From positions 71,064 through 135,063 of the forward strand of contig JACKET010000020.1 of NCBI GenBank assembly GCA_020632875.1: a stretch of DNA of 64,000 nucleotides, given 5' to 3'. The notes beneath the pieces are model-generated. The model was not told the origin of the DNA. It was given only the letters and a program-made list of their open reading frames with translations, and searched no databases. The position numbers and the translations under genes are program-made. Of the stretch, positions 43,816 to 52,947 are shown in pieces; position 1 is the stretch's first letter, and each line of letters opens with the position of its first letter. This stretch comes from Alphaproteobacteria bacterium (lineage in GTDB: Bacteria > Myxococcota_A > UBA796 > GCA-2862545).

Positions 43816-46545
43816 TCACAGCCAGAACTTCGCTTCGAGGCCGACGTTCGGGATGAACGGCAGGCCGCGCACGAAGGCGGAGTCGGAGTAGTCGTAGTTG
43901 TAGATGCGGAACTCGGGGTTCACCCCGCGCACCGCGTTCAGCAGGTCGACGTAGGTCTCGAACTGCCAGGTCTTGAAGGTCCACAGCTTGTCGAGACGCA
44001 GCGAGGTCTGGAAGAACGCCGGCAGCCGCTCGGTGTTGCGCCCGCCCGTCGAGAACCCGTTGTAATAGTCGGCGTCGGCGTCGTAGATGCCGGCGTTGTA
44101 CGGGGAGTCCGGATTGCCCGTGACGTACTGCGCCTGGGCCGAGATCCCGAAGTCGTACGGCAGGTCGTAGCCCGCCTGGGCGCTGAAGATGTGCGTCTGG
44201 TCGAAGTCGAAGAGGTACACGTCCTGGTCGGGCCCGTCCTTCCGCTCGGAGCGCGACAGCGTGTAGCTGATCCAGCCGAAGAACCGCCCGACGGGCTCGT
44301 GCCGGGCCATGATCTCCATGCCGTACGCGCGCCCGTCGCCGCCGTTGATGAACGCGTCGGACCCGCGGCCCGAGAACTGGTCGTTGTAGACGATGAGGTT
44401 GTCGAACTTCTTGTAGAAGAGGTCGATGTCCCACTTGATGGCGGGCGACAGCTGCTGCTCGAAGCCGATGCTCGAGTTCCACGCCCGCTCGTACCCGACG
44501 CTCGACGCCTGCCCGAGCCCGAGGGCCTCCTGGGGCTGCGGCGGCTGCTGGTAGAAGCCGGTGGCGGCCTTGATGGTGTTGCCCTTCACGATCTCGAAGC
44601 GCGACAGGATGCGGGGATCGACCTGGTACGTCGTGCTCGGCGGGATCTTGTCGCCGATGATCTCGCCGCCCTGGAAGATCGTGTAGTTGTTGAACCGCAC
44701 GCCGGGCGTGATGAGGAGCCGGTCGTCCCCGCCGAGCGGGCGCAGGTTCGCCTTGATGAAGAGGTCGGGGCTCAGGAACGAGCCGCGGCCGTCGAACCCC
44801 ACCGGCTCGCGCTCGGCGAGTGGGTCGCTCGCAGCCTCGAGGTTGATCGCCGACCGGAAGTCGAACCAGTACGTGCCGCCCAGGAAGTCGACGCCCGGGA
44901 TGATCTCGACGCCGGTGACGGGCGTGTAGCGCAGCTCGGCGCGGAGCTGCCCCACGAGCTGCTTGCTCTGGAGCTTGAACTCGTCGCCGAGGCCGAGGTT
45001 CGAGTAGTCGTACCCGAGGCTCGGCGAGGCCGCGAAGACGAGCTTGTCGCTGATCTCGTTCTCGTACGTGAACATGAGCCGCTGCGACGCGTACTTCGTC
45101 TTCAGGTCGCCCTGCGTGTCTTGATCCGTGCCCTGGGCGAAGTCGTCGGGCGTCGAGACCTTGAGGATGTCCTCGAAGCCGTAGAAGAAGGCCGAGACGT
45201 GCTGGTCGCCGGGCGTGGGCGCGATGTACTTCGCCTGGTAGTCCGTGTAGAACGGCTTGATCTTGAACTGGCTCTCGCGCGTGAAGATCGGGATGAACAG
45301 GTCGAGGTACGAGCGCCGGGCGGCGATGGCGATCTGGTGCTTCGGCGCGTCGGGCTTCTTCTTCGAGCCGATCTGGCCCTCGAAGTACACCTGGCTGTCG
45401 AGGATGTCGGTGCCCCAGACGATCTTGCCCTGCTCGCTGAACTCGCGCTTGGTGCGGATGTCGACGACGCCACCCATTGAGCGCCCGTACTGCACGCCGT
45501 ATCCGCCGGGCAGGTAGTCGACGGACTCGATGAGATCGGGGCTCAGCACCGAGGTGGTGCCGGTGAGGTGGTAGATGATCGGGAGCCGCACGCCGTCGAC
45601 GTACACACCCGAGTCTTCGGGATTGCTGCCGCGGATCACGAGCAGCCCGGTGCCGAACGGCGTGCGCGCGGCCCCGGGGAGCGTCTGGATGACCTTGATC
45701 GGGTCGCCGAACGTGCCGGGGATGCGGCGGACCTCTTCGATGGTGATCGTGCGGCGGGTGACCTCTTCCTTCTTGCGCTCGTAGACGCCGACGACCTCGT
45801 TGTCGCGGTAGCTCGTGGACCGCAGCCACAGGTCGACGATGGTGACCTCGCCCTCGACGACCTCGACGGTCTTCTCGATGGTGACGTGGTCCTGCTCGAG
45901 CAGCCGGAGCGTCACGTCGCCCAGCGGCACCCCGCGGATCTCGAAGCGCCCCTCGGCATCGGTCTTCGCGGACAGATCCGTGCCGTCGACCACGACCGTC
46001 ACGCCGGCGAGGTCGACGCGCGTGCCCATCTCGCGGATGCGGCCCTCGAGGTTGACGGGCTTCGGCGCCTCCTCGGGCGGCTCCTCCTCGAAGCGGAAGC
46101 CGTAGGCGAACTCGAACACGACGGGGACGGGCCCCGCTTCGGTCTCGGCGGGCGCGAACTTCATCGCCAGGACCGCGTCGACGGCCGCCTCGTCGAATCC
46201 GCGGCCGGCGGGCTCGACGATGTCGACGCTCGCGACCTCTCCGGTCTCGTCGAGCTCGATCACGAGCTTCACGACGGCCTCTTCGCCGGCCTCTTTCGTG
46301 CCGGGCGGCCACTCGGCCTCGACGTACTCGAGGATTTCGGGACCCTTGATGATCGGGAGGTCTTCGGTGGGCGCGTCGGGCGCGTCGCTCTTCGGGCCCT
46401 TCTTCGGACCCTCCTGGCCCGTCGGGGCGGGAGCGGGTGCCTCGGGCGCGTCGGCGCCTTCGTCGGGGGCGGACGGATCCGGCGCGGAGGGGGCGGGCGG
46501 CGCCTCCTGGGCGTGGGCGGAGAGGAGGGAGAGGAGCAGCAGCAT
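43816..46545 (-). CDS. TonB-dependent receptor with an N-terminal TonB-like domain (909 aa)
   Basis: After a signal peptide (1-12) and a Pro/Ala linker, residues about 70-150 form a TonB C-terminal-type domain (EYVEAEWPPGTKEAG, VVKLVIELDETGEVASVDIVEP, FDEAAVDAVLAMKFAPAE). Next come a carboxypeptidase-regulatory-like domain (about 164-240), a plug (about 262-365; VIRGSNPEDSGVYVDGVRLP, GGYGVQYGRSMGGVVDI) and a 22-strand-type barrel ending LEAKFWL. Such receptors import large ligands across the outer membrane. The gene overlaps tonB by one base (TGATG), and a full exbB/exbD/tonB set precedes it. The ligand is unknown. Confidence 0.87.
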   Translation of the reverse strand: MLLLLSLLSAHAQEAPPAPSAPDPSAPDEGADAPEAPAPAPTGQEGPKKGPKSDAPDAPTEDLPIIKGPEILEYVEAEWPPGTKEAGEEAVVKLVIELDETGEVASVDIVEPAGRGFDEAAVDAVLAMKFAPAETEAGPVPVVFEFAYGFRFEEEPPEEAPKPVNLEGRIREMGTRVDLAGVTVVVDGTDLSAKTDAEGRFEIRGVPLGDVTLRLLEQDHVTIEKTVEVVEGEVTIVDLWLRSTSYRDNEVVGVYERKKEEVTRRTITIEEVRRIPGTFGDPIKVIQTLPGAARTPFGTGLLVIRGSNPEDSGVYVDGVRLPIIYHLTGTTSVLSPDLIESVDYLPGGYGVQYGRSMGGVVDIRTKREFSEQGKIVWGTDILDSQVYFEGQIGSKKKPDAPKHQIAIAARRSYLDLFIPIFTRESQFKIKPFYTDYQAKYIAPTPGDQHVSAFFYGFEDILKVSTPDDFAQGTDQDTQGDLKTKYASQRLMFTYENEISDKLVFAASPSLGYDYSNLGLGDEFKLQSKQLVGQLRAELRYTPVTGVEIIPGVDFLGGTYWFDFRSAINLEAASDPLAEREPVGFDGRGSFLSPDLFIKANLRPLGGDDRLLITPGVRFNNYTIFQGGEIIGDKIPPSTTYQVDPRILSRFEIVKGNTIKAATGFYQQPPQPQEALGLGQASSVGYERAWNSSIGFEQQLSPAIKWDIDLFYKKFDNLIVYNDQFSGRGSDAFINGGDGRAYGMEIMARHEPVGRFFGWISYTLSRSERKDGPDQDVYLFDFDQTHIFSAQAGYDLPYDFGISAQAQYVTGNPDSPYNAGIYDADADYYNGFSTGGRNTERLPAFFQTSLRLDKLWTFKTWQFETYVDLLNAVRGVNPEFRIYNYDYSDSAFVRGLPFIPNVGLEAKFWL

Positions 46546-47312
46546 CAGTCCACCGCCATCTCGAAGCGGCACGAGTAGGGCACGTTCGTGGTGATCACGG
46601 GCTTTTCGTCCTTCGTTCCGGGCTTCCAGCGCGACTTGGTCATCGTCTCGAGGCAGGCGGCGTCGGCGGCGGGGTGGAGGCCGGAGACCACTGCGGCCTC
46701 GGTCACCTTGCCCTCGGCGTCGATGGTCAGGAGGATCTCGACGCGCCCCTCGATCTCGGCGTCGATGATGGCCTGGGGGATGGCGAGCGCGGGCTTGTAG
46801 CGGACCTTCGGCGGCTTGCTGACGGACGTGTACGGGATCGGCGCGAACTCGCCGAGCTCTTCGTCGAGCCCCACCGTGCTGTCGGTGGCCTTCGTGGCGG
46901 TCGTGTTGCCGCGCCGCACGTCGAAACCGGACCCCGAGCCCTCTGCGAAGCTCGTGACGTCGAGGCCCTGGACCGGCCGGGGCACGGGCTTCGCCTCGGG
47001 CGGGGGAGGGGGCTGCGGCTCGGGTGGGACCTCGGGCTCGGGCTGGAACTCGACCTTCTCGGGCTCGGGTTCCGGCTCGGGCTCGGGTTCCGGCTCGGGC
47101 TCGGGTTCTGGCTCGGGTTCTGGCTCGGGCTCGATCTCGGGCTGGGTCTCGACAACGGCCATCTCGACCCACACGGGCTCGTCGCGGCCGGGAGGGGGGA
47201 GGCTCGCTGCGCCCAGAGCGCCGCCGCCGTGGATCAGCAGCGACGCGACGACTGCCACGACGAGCAGCACGTACTCGCGCAGCGGACGGGTCTCGAGGAC
47301 CTTCGCCCTCAT
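46545..47312 (-). CDS. TonB energy-transducer protein (255 aa)
   Basis: One N-terminal membrane helix (about 13-37), a Glu-Pro repeat (about 58-84) and Pro-rich spacer that spans the periplasm, then a TonB C-terminal domain (about 165-255; YKPALAIPQAIIDAEIEGRVEI is the start region, LTIDAEGKVTEAAVVSGLHP, ACLETMTKSRWKPG). It transmits motor force to the receptor encoded next. The ATG overlaps the exbD/tolR stop by 4 nt (ATGA). The EP repeat is coded by a low-complexity tract at 47055-47141. Confidence 0.85.
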   Translation of the reverse strand: MRAKVLETRPLREYVLLVVAVVASLLIHGGGALGAASLPPPGRDEPVWVEMAVVETQPEIEPEPEPEPEPEPEPEPEPEPEPEPEKVEFQPEPEVPPEPQPPPPPEAKPVPRPVQGLDVTSFAEGSGSGFDVRRGNTTATKATDSTVGLDEELGEFAPIPYTSVSKPPKVRYKPALAIPQAIIDAEIEGRVEILLTIDAEGKVTEAAVVSGLHPAADAACLETMTKSRWKPGTKDEKPVITTNVPYSCRFEMAVD

Positions 47313-47764
47313 CCGCCTGCCTGACCCTCGCCGACGGTGGCGGGATCGGGGCCGATGGCGTCGACCTTGTTGATGTTGATCGCGAACTTCGCGATGCCTT
47401 CGCTCTTGATGAGGTCGATGAGCCACACGACGCGGCCGTGCGCGACGCTCTTCTCGGCCGCGATGAGGCACACGACCTCTTCGCCGCTCTTCTTGGCCTC
47501 GCGCAGGCGGTTCTTGAGCGCGGGGACGGACACCTTCTCGCCGTCGAGCAGCAGGTCGCCGCTCGCCATGAGCGTCAGCCCGAGCGACGTGGACTTCGTC
47601 TCTTCGCCGCTGGCCGCATCCGGAAGCGTGATCTTGATCGACTGCTTCACGATGGTCGTGGCGGTCACCATGAAGATGATCAGCACGACCAGGATGATGT
47701 CGACGAAGGGCGTGATGTTGATGTCTGCGATGACGTCGTCGTCGCTGCCGAGCTTACTTCCCAT
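47309..47764 (-). CDS. ExbD/TolR-family motor subunit (151 aa)
   Basis: Short cytoplasmic N-terminus, then the single helix INITPFVDIILVVLIIFMV with the essential membrane Asp, followed by a periplasmic domain (about 45-140) ending in KVDAIGP. This is the proton-coupling stator partner of ExbB/TolQ. ATG 47764 lies 11 nt inside the end of the tolQ/exbB gene. Myxococcus AglR/AglS belong to the same family, so it could serve the TonB receptor, the Glt complex or both. Confidence 0.87.
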   Translation of the reverse strand: MGSKLGSDDDVIADINITPFVDIILVVLIIFMVTATTIVKQSIKITLPDAASGEETKSTSLGLTLMASGDLLLDGEKVSVPALKNRLREAKKSGEEVVCLIAAEKSVAHGRVVWLIDLIKSEGIAKFAININKVDAIGPDPATVGEGQAGG

Positions 47765-48392
47765 GGACGTGTTCCGGCTCGATCAGGCGCGCCACGACGA
47801 GCTGGGAGAGCGACTCGGAGCGACCGATGCGGCCCTTCACCCAGCGGGCGAACGAGTTGTAGAGCACGACGGCCGGGATCGCGACCATCAGGCCCACGGC
47901 CGTGGCGACGAGGGCCTCGGAGATGCCCGACATGACGGCCTCGCTGGCCTCGGCGTTCGATTCGGCGAGGTCGGCGAAGGCCTGGATGATGCCGAGCACC
48001 GTGCCGAACAGGCCGAGGAACGGGGCGTTCGACCCCACGGTGGCCAGCACGGCGAGCCCGCGTTCCATCGAGATCTTCTCGGCGGTCGCCACGCCCGACA
48101 TCGCGCGCTCGGCGGCTTCGGGACCGCGCTCGCGCATCTCGACGCCCGCCGACAGCACGCGGGCTTCGAAGCCCTTGAGCTTCGCGAGGGAATCCTGGAA
48201 CTCGGACGTGCTGCCGCCCTTCAGGAACTTGTCGACGATGGCCTGGAGCGCGATCCGCGGCGTGCCGTCGGTGATCAGGTAGTAGACACGCTCGAGGCTG
48301 ATCGCGATGCAGAGCACCGACAGCGCGACGAGGAGCCACAGCACCCAGCCCGCGCCGCGCAGGGCGAACGCCATCATCATCTCTTGAAGCAC
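47754..48392 (-). CDS. ExbB/TolQ-family motor subunit (212 aa)
   Basis: Three membrane helices: residues 12-35, about 115-145 (VGSNAPFLGLFGTVLGIIQAF is the typical second-helix block) and about 160-185 (ALVATAVGLMVAIPAVVLYN). Forms the pentameric proton channel around ExbD. First gene of the exbB-exbD-tonB-receptor-lipoprotein unit. In Myxococcus the homologue AglQ powers gliding through Glt proteins, and here the motor lies next to glt genes on the same strand. Confidence 0.88.
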   Translation of the reverse strand: MLQEMMMAFALRGAGWVLWLLVALSVLCIAISLERVYYLITDGTPRIALQAIVDKFLKGGSTSEFQDSLAKLKGFEARVLSAGVEMRERGPEAAERAMSGVATAEKISMERGLAVLATVGSNAPFLGLFGTVLGIIQAFADLAESNAEASEAVMSGISEALVATAVGLMVAIPAVVLYNSFARWVKGRIGRSESLSQLVVARLIEPEHVHGK

Positions 48393-48491
48393 GGGCCCCC
48401 TCCGACCCTACCGAGCGGTAGGTGCCTGTGGACGTAACCAAGGGGTCGAGAGACACCAACCCGTTCCCCTCACGTCGCGTGCCGACGGTGC

Positions 48492-48519
48492 TTGACGAAC
48501 CCCGCGCCGCCGATAGAAT
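48492..48519 (+). promoter_or_regulatory. Promoter of tRNA-Cys
   Basis: TTGACG (48492-48497), a 16-bp spacer and TAGAAT (48514-48519), ending 16 bp before the tRNA. A good sigma-70-type match at the expected place. Confidence 0.75.
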
Positions 48520-48535
48520 CCCCGGCGCACTCTCT

Positions 48536-48608
48536 GGCGCCATACCCAAGTGGTCAAGGGAGAGGTTTGCAAAACCTCCATTCGCCGGTTCGAATCCGGC
48601 TGGCGCCT
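48536..48608 (+). tRNA. tRNA-Cys (anticodon GCA)
   Basis: Acceptor stem GGCGCCA pairs with TGGCGCC. The anticodon stem-loop GAGGTTTGCAAAACCTC gives anticodon GCA, and GCCGGTTCGAATCCGGC is the T arm. Discriminator base is T, as expected for cysteine tRNA. CCA is not encoded. Confidence 0.95.
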
Positions 48609-48674
48609 CAAGACGGCGGCTTCCTCGCGGAAGTCGCCGTTCCTCGTTCTGCGGGTCGGTTCCTCGGGCGGTAT

Positions 48675-49175
48675 ATGCATCCCATGATTGCGATCCTCGC
48701 CCTGTTCGCCTGCAAGGACGACGTCCCCACCCAGCCCACGGGCCTCTGTCCCGAGCTCGACGACCCGGTGATCGAGCTCACCCAGGGGGTCGTGTGGGGC
48801 ATGTCCGACGGCGATCCGATCGCGTTCGGCATCCCGCCGCAGGGGGGCGCGCCGTACGCGCCGTTCGATGTCCGCCTGATCGGCGTGGCGGCGAGCAACG
48901 ACGGCTACACGGTCACGACCGAGGCCTGGCGTCGCAGCGACGGCGAGCTGGTCGGGTCGGGCGAGTACCTCCAGCGCTTCGTGTGCGCGAACGTGGGCGA
49001 GAACGAGGGCACGCGGTTCGCGTCGGAGTTCCACATGCGGTTCTTCGGCTTCGAGCCGCCCGACCTGGCCGACGAGGAGGTCGACGTGGCGATCACGGTG
49101 ACGCCGGCGAGCGGGGAGCCGGTGGTGGCGGAGTTCTGGGGGCCGCTGGATTGGGTGTTGGGCCCGATGCCTTAG
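48675..49175 (+). CDS. Predicted lipoprotein of unknown function (166 aa)
   Basis: MHPMIAILALFAC is a short lipoprotein signal with Cys13. The mature protein is acidic and beta-rich (DPVIELTQGVVWGMSDG, DVAITVTPASGEPVVAEFWGP). ATG 48675 is preferred because it leaves a longer signal helix than the ATG at 48684. No family recognised. It lies just after tRNA-Cys and before the repeat island, as a single gene. Confidence 0.65.
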   Translation: MHPMIAILALFACKDDVPTQPTGLCPELDDPVIELTQGVVWGMSDGDPIAFGIPPQGGAPYAPFDVRLIGVAASNDGYTVTTEAWRRSDGELVGSGEYLQRFVCANVGENEGTRFASEFHMRFFGFEPPDLADEEVDVAITVTPASGEPVVAEFWGPLDWVLGPMP

Positions 49176-49750
49176 AGCCCGAAGGGCTCCCCGTTCCCGT
49201 ACCCGTACCCGTTCCCGTTCCCGGGATTCGCTGGAATCGCCCGTTGGTCGAGGCTCGTCGATTCGGCCGTGGTGGACAGGCTGCGGGTGTCGTGGACGCT
49301 CGGGCGTTGGAAGACGACGGGATCCCGGCTCGTCGAGCCGGCCGGACTCTGGGGCTCGGACGGCCGGATCCCGGGTCGTCGAGCCCGCCCGGATCGATGG
49401 GGCGAGCGCCCGGCAACCCTTACTCCGCGCTTCGCGCTCCGCCTCGCTTCGCTCGTTGGCGTGACTGCGGGAGACACGGCCCGACCTGCGTCCCGGTTTC
49501 GTCGGGCGGGTCGGAGGCTTTCCCGAGGGGTGGCGAAACCGTGCCGCCGCGGTCGGTCCTGCGGGGTCTGAGGGTTGGGACTGGGGGAGAGGGCGTCGTG
49601 GGCGCTCGGACGTTGGAAGACGGCGGGATCCGGGCTCGTCGAGCCGGCCCGGATCGATGGGGCGAGCGCCCGGCAACCCTTACTCCGCGCTTCGCGCCGT
49701 ACGATCCACCCCCCACCTGGCGGTGGGGAGTGGCTTTCGCCCAGCCTGGC

Positions 49751-49784
49751 GGACCGTCGTCAAGGCGTTCGCCTTGCCGACGGT
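49751..49784. repeat. REP-like palindrome
   Basis: GACCGTCGTCAAGGCG and CGCCTTGCCGACGGTC form a 16-bp stem with one mismatch and a TT loop. It sits in the 95-bp insertion that distinguishes the second copy of the duplicated block from the first. Confidence 0.8.
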
Positions 49785-50169
49785 CCTGGTCCTCCGCCTC
49801 GCTTCGCTCGTTGGCGTGACTGCGGGAGACACGGCCCGACCTGCGTCCCGGTTTCGTCGGGCGGGTGGGGGGCTTTCCCGAGGGGTGGCGAAACCGTGCC
49901 GCCGCGGTCGGTCTTGCGGGGTTTGAGGGTTGGGGGGAGCATCGGGCACGGAACGCATCCTGGGCCGAAGCAACGGGGGTTCAACGCATCCTCCGGGGAG
50001 GCAACGGACCCCGAACGCACTCTCAGGGGAGGCATCGGACCCCGAACGCATCCATTTCGCGCTCTCCGAACCGTGCAGGATGCGTTGAACCCCCGATGCC
50101 TCCGGCGAGGATGCGTTCCGGGTCCGATGCTCCTGTCTACGCCGGGCGGTCCGGTGAGCCCCTCAATGT

Positions 50170-51247
50170 CGCTTTCTCCGACGAGTCGGGATCCCACTTC
50201 CAGCGCTCCAGCGCTCCAGCGCTCCAGCGCTCCGTCGCGCACGCGCACGGGCACGGGGCGGACCGCGAACGCCCCGCCGGTCCGATGCTCTTCCGACCCC
50301 GTCGGTCCCGAAAGGCACGTCCGCAGGGTCCGGTTTCCCCCCGACCCACCCGGACGCGGACGCTGCACCCCTTCGAGGAAACCGGATCCTGGGTCTGCCG
50401 GGTCTACGAACCGCAAGGCGGCCATAGGCCAGCCGCGCAGCGCGCTCCGCGCGCGAAGCAAATGGTAGACCGGACGCTCATACCCGCCATCCCCGTTCTC
50501 TACGACGAGCCGGGATCCCGCGGCCGATGCCTCCAACGCCGTCGTCTCCGACGAGCCGGGATCCCGCGGCCGGACACTCCGACACCGCCGTCTTCGACGA
50601 GCCGGGACCCAGCTTCGAACGCCTCATCGCGCACGCGCACGCGCAGGGGAACGGGAGGGCCCCGAACGCCCCGCCAGTCCGATGCTCTTCCGACCCCCCG
50701 TCGGTCCCGACAGGCACGTCCGCAGGGTCCGGTTTCCCCCCGACCCACCGGACGCTGCGCCCCTTCGAGGAAACCGGATCCTGGGTCTGCCGGGTCTACG
50801 AACCGCAAGGCCGCCATAGGCGAGCCGCGCAGCGCGCTCCGCGCGCGAAGCAAAGGGTAGACCGGACGCTCACACCCGCCATCCCCGTTCTCTACGACGA
50901 GCCGGGATCCCGCGGCCGATGCCTCCAACGCCGTCGTCTCCGACGAGCCGGGATCCCGCGGCCGGACACTCCGACACCGCCGTCTTCGACGAGCCGGGAC
51001 CCAGCTTCGAACGCCTCATCGCGCACGCGCACGCGGGGGAACGGGAGGGCCCCGAACGCCCCGCCAGTCCGATGCTCTTCCGACTCCCCGTCGGTCCCGA
51101 CAGGCACGTCCGCAGGGTCCGGTTTTCCCCACGCCCCGCTACAGCGCTGGAGCGCCCCGGGGAAACCGGATCCTGGGTCTGCCGTGTCTCCGAACCGCAA
51201 GGCCGCCATAGGCGAGCCGCGCAGCGCGCTCCGCGCGCGAAGCAAAA
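50170..51247. repeat. Three tandem copies of a roughly 392-bp unit
   Basis: Copy B is 50495-50886 and copy C 50887-51247, nearly identical and both starting GTTCTCTACGACGAGCC. Copy A (about 50170-50494) is more diverged and lacks part of the left half. Each copy ends with GAGCCGCGCAGCGCGCTCC or a close variant followed by GCGCGCGAAGCAAA. Copy C ends 12 bp before the histidine-kinase stop. The period 392 is not divisible by three, which argues against coding. Confidence 0.9.
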
Positions 51248-51258
51248 GGCTGTGGTTC

Positions 51259-52347
51259 CTACGAGTCGATCGCGGGGATGTCGATCCGGAACACCGTCCC
51301 CACGCCCTCGCGGCTCGTCACCCGGATGTTCCCGCCGTGCTCCCGCACGATCCCGTACACCGTCGCCAGGCCCATCCCCGTGCCCTTCTCGCCCTTCGTC
51401 GTGAAGAACGGCTCGAAGATCTGCCGGCGGACCACCTCGTTCATCCCGATCCCCGTGTCCTCCACGACGATCGCGATGTACTGCCCGGGAATCATCCAGT
51501 CGGCGCTCGCGCGGTGCTCCTGCACGTCTTCCGTGAACGCGCGGATCGTCAGGCGGCCGCCGTTGGGCATCGCATCGTTCGCGTTCAACGCCAGGTTCAG
51601 CATCACGTTCACGAGCAGCTGGTGGTGCCCGAACACGTACAGATCCTCGTCGACCTGGGCCGAGAACCGCACCTTCTCGCCCAGCGTGCGGCGGATGAGC
51701 CGCTCGCTCTCCTGGATGACGTTGGCGATGTTCACGGTGTCCTGCACCGGCTCGCCCTTGTGCGCGAACGACAGCAGCCCTTCGGTGAGCTCGGCTCCCG
51801 ACCGCGCGGCGAGCTCGATGTCGGCGATCGCATCCTTCAGATCCTCGGGATCCATCGGATCCTGACGGCGCAGGAAGCTCACGTTCGTGAGGATGGTCGT
51901 GAGGATGTTGTTGAAGTCGTGCGCGATGCGGCCCGAGAGCTGGCCGAGGGCCTGGAGCTTCTGGGCCTGCAGCAGCTGATCGTCGAAGCGCCCGGCGCGC
52001 GTGAACAACAGCACCACGCCGCGCCCGAGGCCGATGCGGTCGCCGATGTCGATGTGGCGGCGCTCGATGCGCTCGCCGTTCACCAGCGTGCCGTTCGAGC
52101 TGCCGTTGTCGACGAGCAGGAAGCTGCCGTCGTCTTCGGGCTCGATGCGGGCGTGCTGCCGCGACACGCGACGGTCGTTGACCGTGATGTCGCAGGTGGG
52201 GTCGCGGCCCATGATCAGCGTGGCGCTGCCCACGGGGAACCGCCGACCGGGCTCGTCGCCGGCGAGGACCACGAGCACGAGCGAGCTGTCCTCGTGCGGC
52301 GGATCGGTGTTGAGGGTGACGAGGCCCTGTTGCTTGACGTCAGGCAT
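51259..52347 (-). CDS. FHA-domain sensor histidine kinase (362 aa)
   Basis: Residues 23-118 are an FHA domain (IMGRDPTCD 45-53, RRVSRQHARI 59-68, NGSSNGTLVNG 81-91). A HisKA domain follows with the phospho-acceptor His143 in GRIAHDFNNILT, then an HATPase with N box (LNLALNANDAMPNGG), G1 (VEDTGIGM), F box (EPFFTTKGEKGTG) and G2 (GMGLATVYGIV). No membrane segment, so it is cytosolic and senses phosphothreonine proteins rather than outside signals. No response regulator is adjacent. Last gene of the operon starting at 57628; its 3' end abuts the repeat island. Confidence 0.9.
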   Translation of the reverse strand: MPDVKQQGLVTLNTDPPHEDSSLVLVVLAGDEPGRRFPVGSATLIMGRDPTCDITVNDRRVSRQHARIEPEDDGSFLLVDNGSSNGTLVNGERIERRHIDIGDRIGLGRGVVLLFTRAGRFDDQLLQAQKLQALGQLSGRIAHDFNNILTTILTNVSFLRRQDPMDPEDLKDAIADIELAARSGAELTEGLLSFAHKGEPVQDTVNIANVIQESERLIRRTLGEKVRFSAQVDEDLYVFGHHQLLVNVMLNLALNANDAMPNGGRLTIRAFTEDVQEHRASADWMIPGQYIAIVVEDTGIGMNEVVRRQIFEPFFTTKGEKGTGMGLATVYGIVREHGGNIRVTSREGVGTVFRIDIPAIDS

Positions 52348-52371
52348 GGGCGGGATGTTGCCACAGCCCCT

Positions 52372-52947
52372 CTACGGGCGCGACTGCTCCGACTCGGCAC
52401 CGCGCTCGGCAGCAGGTGGCAGGCGCCACACCACCAGGGCCTCGATCGCGACCTGGACCCCGAACAGCACGTACTGAGCGGGCCCCGACACGAACAGCCA
52501 CACCTCGCGCGACTGCGTCGTGGCCCACCCCGTGAGCGCCGCATGGACACACAGGTTCAGCGCGAAGCGCAGCGTGAGGCCCCGCAGGTACCGGCGCAGG
52601 ACGTCGTCGAGGGGCTGCTCCGGGCTCGACTCCTCGTACGCGACCTCGATGAGCGAGGCCGGCAGCGCGAGGCTCCCGACGAGGATCACCGCGAACACGA
52701 GGTCCCCGACGACCGGGCTCCACAGCACGAAGCGCTCGTCGTCCGACAGGAGCGACAGCGATCCGAGCACCAGCACGAGCCCGGCCGTGAACAGCGCCAT
52801 CTTCGAGAGCTTGCGCGTCCGGTACCAGCCGAACCCCACGTCGAGCAGCGCGAAGCCCATCGCCGCCGCGACCCCCGCCTTCAGGCCGTACGCCGACTCG
52901 ACGACGTAGAACGCGACGAGCGGGAGCAGCGCGAACAGCAGCTGCAT
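52372..52947 (-). CDS. YciB/IspZ-like inner-membrane protein (191 aa)
   Basis: Starts FALLPLVAFYVVES and has six hydrophobic segments in the arrangement of the intracellular septation protein A family: short N-terminal helix, RTRKLSKMALFTAGLVLVLG in the position of the family RFRKVEKM block, then FVLWSPVVGDLVFAVILVGS, and ALNLCVHAALTGWATTQ in the position of the NLAW block. The C-terminal tail is polar. YciB proteins take part in envelope synthesis and cell division. The start overlaps the Rieske stop by one base (TGATG). Confidence 0.68.
   Translation of the reverse strand: MQLLFALLPLVAFYVVESAYGLKAGVAAAMGFALLDVGFGWYRTRKLSKMALFTAGLVLVLGSLSLLSDDERFVLWSPVVGDLVFAVILVGSLALPASLIEVAYEESSPEQPLDDVLRRYLRGLTLRFALNLCVHAALTGWATTQSREVWLFVSGPAQYVLFGVQVAIEALVVWRLPPAAERGAESEQSRP

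Larger units (their letters stand above)
49176..51258. repeat. 2.1-kb gene-free repeat island
   Basis: No gene is supported. The island is built of (a) a block at about 49391-49570 repeated at about 49651-49925 with a 95-bp insertion, (b) a cluster of GGATGCGTT/AACGCATCC words in both orientations (about 49935-50130), (c) three tandem copies of a long unit (separate entry). Open frames here vary between copies because the unit length is not a multiple of three. Palindromic words (CTCGTCGAGC, CGGGATCCCG, GCGCGCTCCGCGCGC) recur throughout. Confidence 0.85.

Noticed and set aside
47309..48392. Naming the motor genes aglQ and aglR/aglS
   Set aside because: They are directly linked to tonB and a receptor gene, and the ExbBD and Agl families cannot be separated by eye, so only the family names are given.
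49935..51247. Possible CRISPR array
   Set aside because: Repeats are long or irregular, spacers are themselves repeated, orientation flips, and no cas gene is present.
49176..51250. Several long open frames in both directions across the repeat island
   Set aside because: They follow the GC-rich repeats, change frame between tandem copies (period 392), have no ribosome-binding sites or recognisable domains, and overlap each other.
48536..51258. tRNA-Cys as an attachment site for an integrated element
   Set aside because: I see no duplicated tRNA 3' end at the far side of the island and no integrase gene.
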